This document shows, piece after piece, positions 48,298 to 48,355 of a DNA stretch of 48,355 nucleotides. The DNA comes from Chrysophaeum taylorii (lineage: Eukaryota; Sar; Pelagophyceae; Pelagomonadales; Pelagomonadaceae), in NCBI GenBank assembly GCA_029834535.1, contig JAQMWT010000184.1, forward strand, positions 1 to 48,355, given 5' to 3'. The position numbers and the translations under genes were made by a program. Every line of letters starts with the position of its first letter. Position 1 is the first letter of the stretch. Under the pieces are notes generated by a model. The model saw only the letters and a program-made list of their open reading frames with translations. It did no database searches and had not been told where the DNA came from.

Positions 48298-48355
48298 CAG
48301 ACGCGCTGCGCTTTTTTCGGATCGAGCGGCAGAGGGCGAGACGAGGCTGGAAAGA

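Overview
The window looks like the nuclear genome of a flagellated photosynthetic stramenopile (heterokont alga such as a pelagophyte). The evidence is GC-rich coding, very short introns (45-52 nt where they can be defined), PTxxPS-type secreted proteins, a NFU iron-sulfur protein whose N-terminus reads like a complex-plastid presequence (signal peptide ending A-E-A|F), an NPL4-like protein with a signal peptide, and the ciliary protein CFAP298. No RNA genes or prokaryotic features were seen. This assignment is inference from gene content.

Layout. 1-2.7 kb: a decayed Helitron fragment and a frame-broken coronin 3' end. 2.7-8.7 kb: a hypothetical gene, NPL4, an unidentified relic, NFU and an ankyrin/J-domain gene. 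8.5-15.2 kb: transposon-rich, with Helitron 3' ends, a TPR membrane-anchored gene, a hAT relic, a Copia RT relic, LINE 3' ends and a 116-bp tandem duplication. 15.4-22.4 kb: a compact genic block with an unknown multipass membrane protein, a PAPS transporter and two tandem secreted paralogues with a shared, apparently undescribed C-terminal domain. 23-31 kb: a defective Copia-type retrotransposon (minus strand) with an extra 3' ORF split by a SINE that has an 11-bp target duplication. 31-38.5 kb: poorly recognisable, mostly broken genes. 38.5-43.9 kb: SINE, GST-like gene, and a Helitron carrying a 5'-truncated LINE with a PD-(D/E)xK-like domain. 44-48.3 kb: a CH-domain (calponin/transgelin-like) gene, an unknown gene, CFAP298 and an SH3b/2OG-Fe(II) oxygenase gene in a compact divergent/convergent arrangement.

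Themes. The secreted pair sits directly downstream of a Golgi sulfate-donor transporter, and a prolyl-4-hydroxylase-like gene lies at the far end; both fit extracellular matrix chemistry, though no functional link is shown. Six repeat families have inserted into each other (LINE into Helitron, SINE into Copia), so their relative ages can be read. Many convincing genes are interrupted by one- or two-base indels, mostly in C/G runs. This suggests either base-level errors in the sequence or widespread pseudogenization; exact protein ends should be read with that in mind.
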